Below the pieces are notes generated by a model. The model was not told where the DNA came from. It made no database searches and was given only the letters and a program-made list of their open reading frames with translations. Of a DNA stretch of 6,122 bases, positions 5,824 through 6,122 are shown in pieces. How positions within the stretch are numbered: the first letter of the stretch is position 1; each line of letters begins with the position of its first letter. The position numbers were made by a program, and so were the translations under genes. Origin of the DNA: Chitinophagaceae bacterium (GTDB lineage: Bacteria > Bacteroidota > Bacteroidia > Chitinophagales > Chitinophagaceae); the NCBI GenBank assembly GCA_025362915.1, contig JANYEU010000396.1, positions 1-6,122 on the forward strand. The letters are read 5' to 3'.

Positions 5824-5969
5824 TAATTGGAGGGAAATAGGGACTTTTTTAAGCTATAAACAAGATACTTCTACATCAATCAACTTAATAAATGATATGC
5901 GCAGCGACCCTGTGGGTTTTATTTAGGTGTGTTTTAAGTTGGGAGATTTGTTTGTTGGGATTATTTGGT
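5770..5969. other. intergenic stretch between the repeat array and the orphan terminator
   Basis: Apart from the start of the doubtful minus-strand ORF, I see no gene here. The only small structure is ACCC-TGT-GGGT (5907-5917) followed by TTTATTT on the plus strand. It is a 4-bp stem, extendable by one G·U pair, and too weak to call a terminator alone, although it lies only about 50 bp before a strong one. Confidence 0.3.
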
Positions 5970-6010
5970 AGGGTGAACAACCTTCGAAAGGTTGTTCACC
6001 CTCTGTTTTT
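5970..6010 (+). terminator. strong intrinsic terminator with no assigned upstream gene
   Basis: AGGGTGAACAACCTT (5970-5984) is perfectly complementary to 5988-6002 around a CGA loop, giving a 15-bp uninterrupted stem. CTG and a T5 run (6006-6010) follow on the plus strand. On the minus strand no T-run follows, so the direction is plus. The nearest plus-strand stop codon of a confident gene is the AsmA stop, 712 bp upstream. The structure therefore ends either a long AsmA 3' UTR or an unannotated transcript starting in 5300-5960. Confidence 0.75.
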
Positions 6011-6050
6011 GGAGGTGATTGTAAATAATGTGTATAGTTTGATTCCCGCC

Positions 6051-6098
6051 GATGTTGGTGTTCTTTAACAACATCTATAAGCAGAACCTATATATTTG
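6051..6098 (+). promoter_or_regulatory. possible promoter at the right edge with an upstream inverted repeat
   Basis: TATATTTG at 6091-6098 matches the TAnnTTTG -7 consensus exactly and points rightward out of the window. GATGTTG (6051-6057) and CAACATC (6069-6075) form a 7-bp inverted repeat just upstream, where an operator could sit. No TTG is found at the standard -33 spacing. The gene it would serve lies beyond the window, so this stays a candidate. Confidence 0.4.
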
Positions 6099-6122
6099 TA
6101 AAAGAACTCTTTAATTAAACAT

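Noticed and set aside
5..6059. Direct repeat GATGTTGGT at 5-13 and 6051-6059 as flanking attachment sites
   Set aside because: Nine-base matches are expected many times by chance in a window of this size, and no integrase or mobile gene lies between.

Overview
The window looks like a piece of a Bacteroidota chromosome, probably from the Chitinophagaceae or a related family. The reasons are low-to-moderate GC, A/T-rich or A/C-rich leaders in place of Shine-Dalgarno sequences, a TAnnTTTG-type -7 promoter element upstream of thioredoxin, and a large AsmA-like envelope protein of the size common in that phylum. The lineage call rests on pattern recognition, not on a database search.

Layout: positions 1-239 hold no gene, only CTATGTG-type short repeats, a small palindrome and the terminator of the next gene. 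A 105-residue thioredoxin (trxA) runs on the minus strand (240-557), with its -7 element at 614-621. A roughly 230-bp divergent intergenic region separates it from a plus-strand RlmI-type 23S rRNA m5C methyltransferase (790-1965). That gene's leader contains a 7-bp-period repeat and a 12-bp stem. After a probable terminator comes a 1046-residue AsmA-family protein (2117-5257). The last 865 bp hold no confidently assigned gene. They contain a 7-bp-period AATTTTA tract, a bulged hairpin, a contiguous array of about eleven 21-bp repeats (5540-5769), a strong orphan intrinsic terminator (5970-6010) and a possible promoter pointing out of the window.

The three genes appear to be independent housekeeping units (thiol redox, ribosome modification, envelope lipid homeostasis) and not an operon. 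trxA and rlmI are divergent, and a probable terminator lies between rlmI and the AsmA gene. The unexplained part is the non-coding DNA, above all the 21-bp array. Its A-runs repeat every ~10.5 bp, it shows traces of a ~104-bp higher-order period, and it underlies a doubtful 91-residue minus-strand ORF made of hydrophobic heptads.
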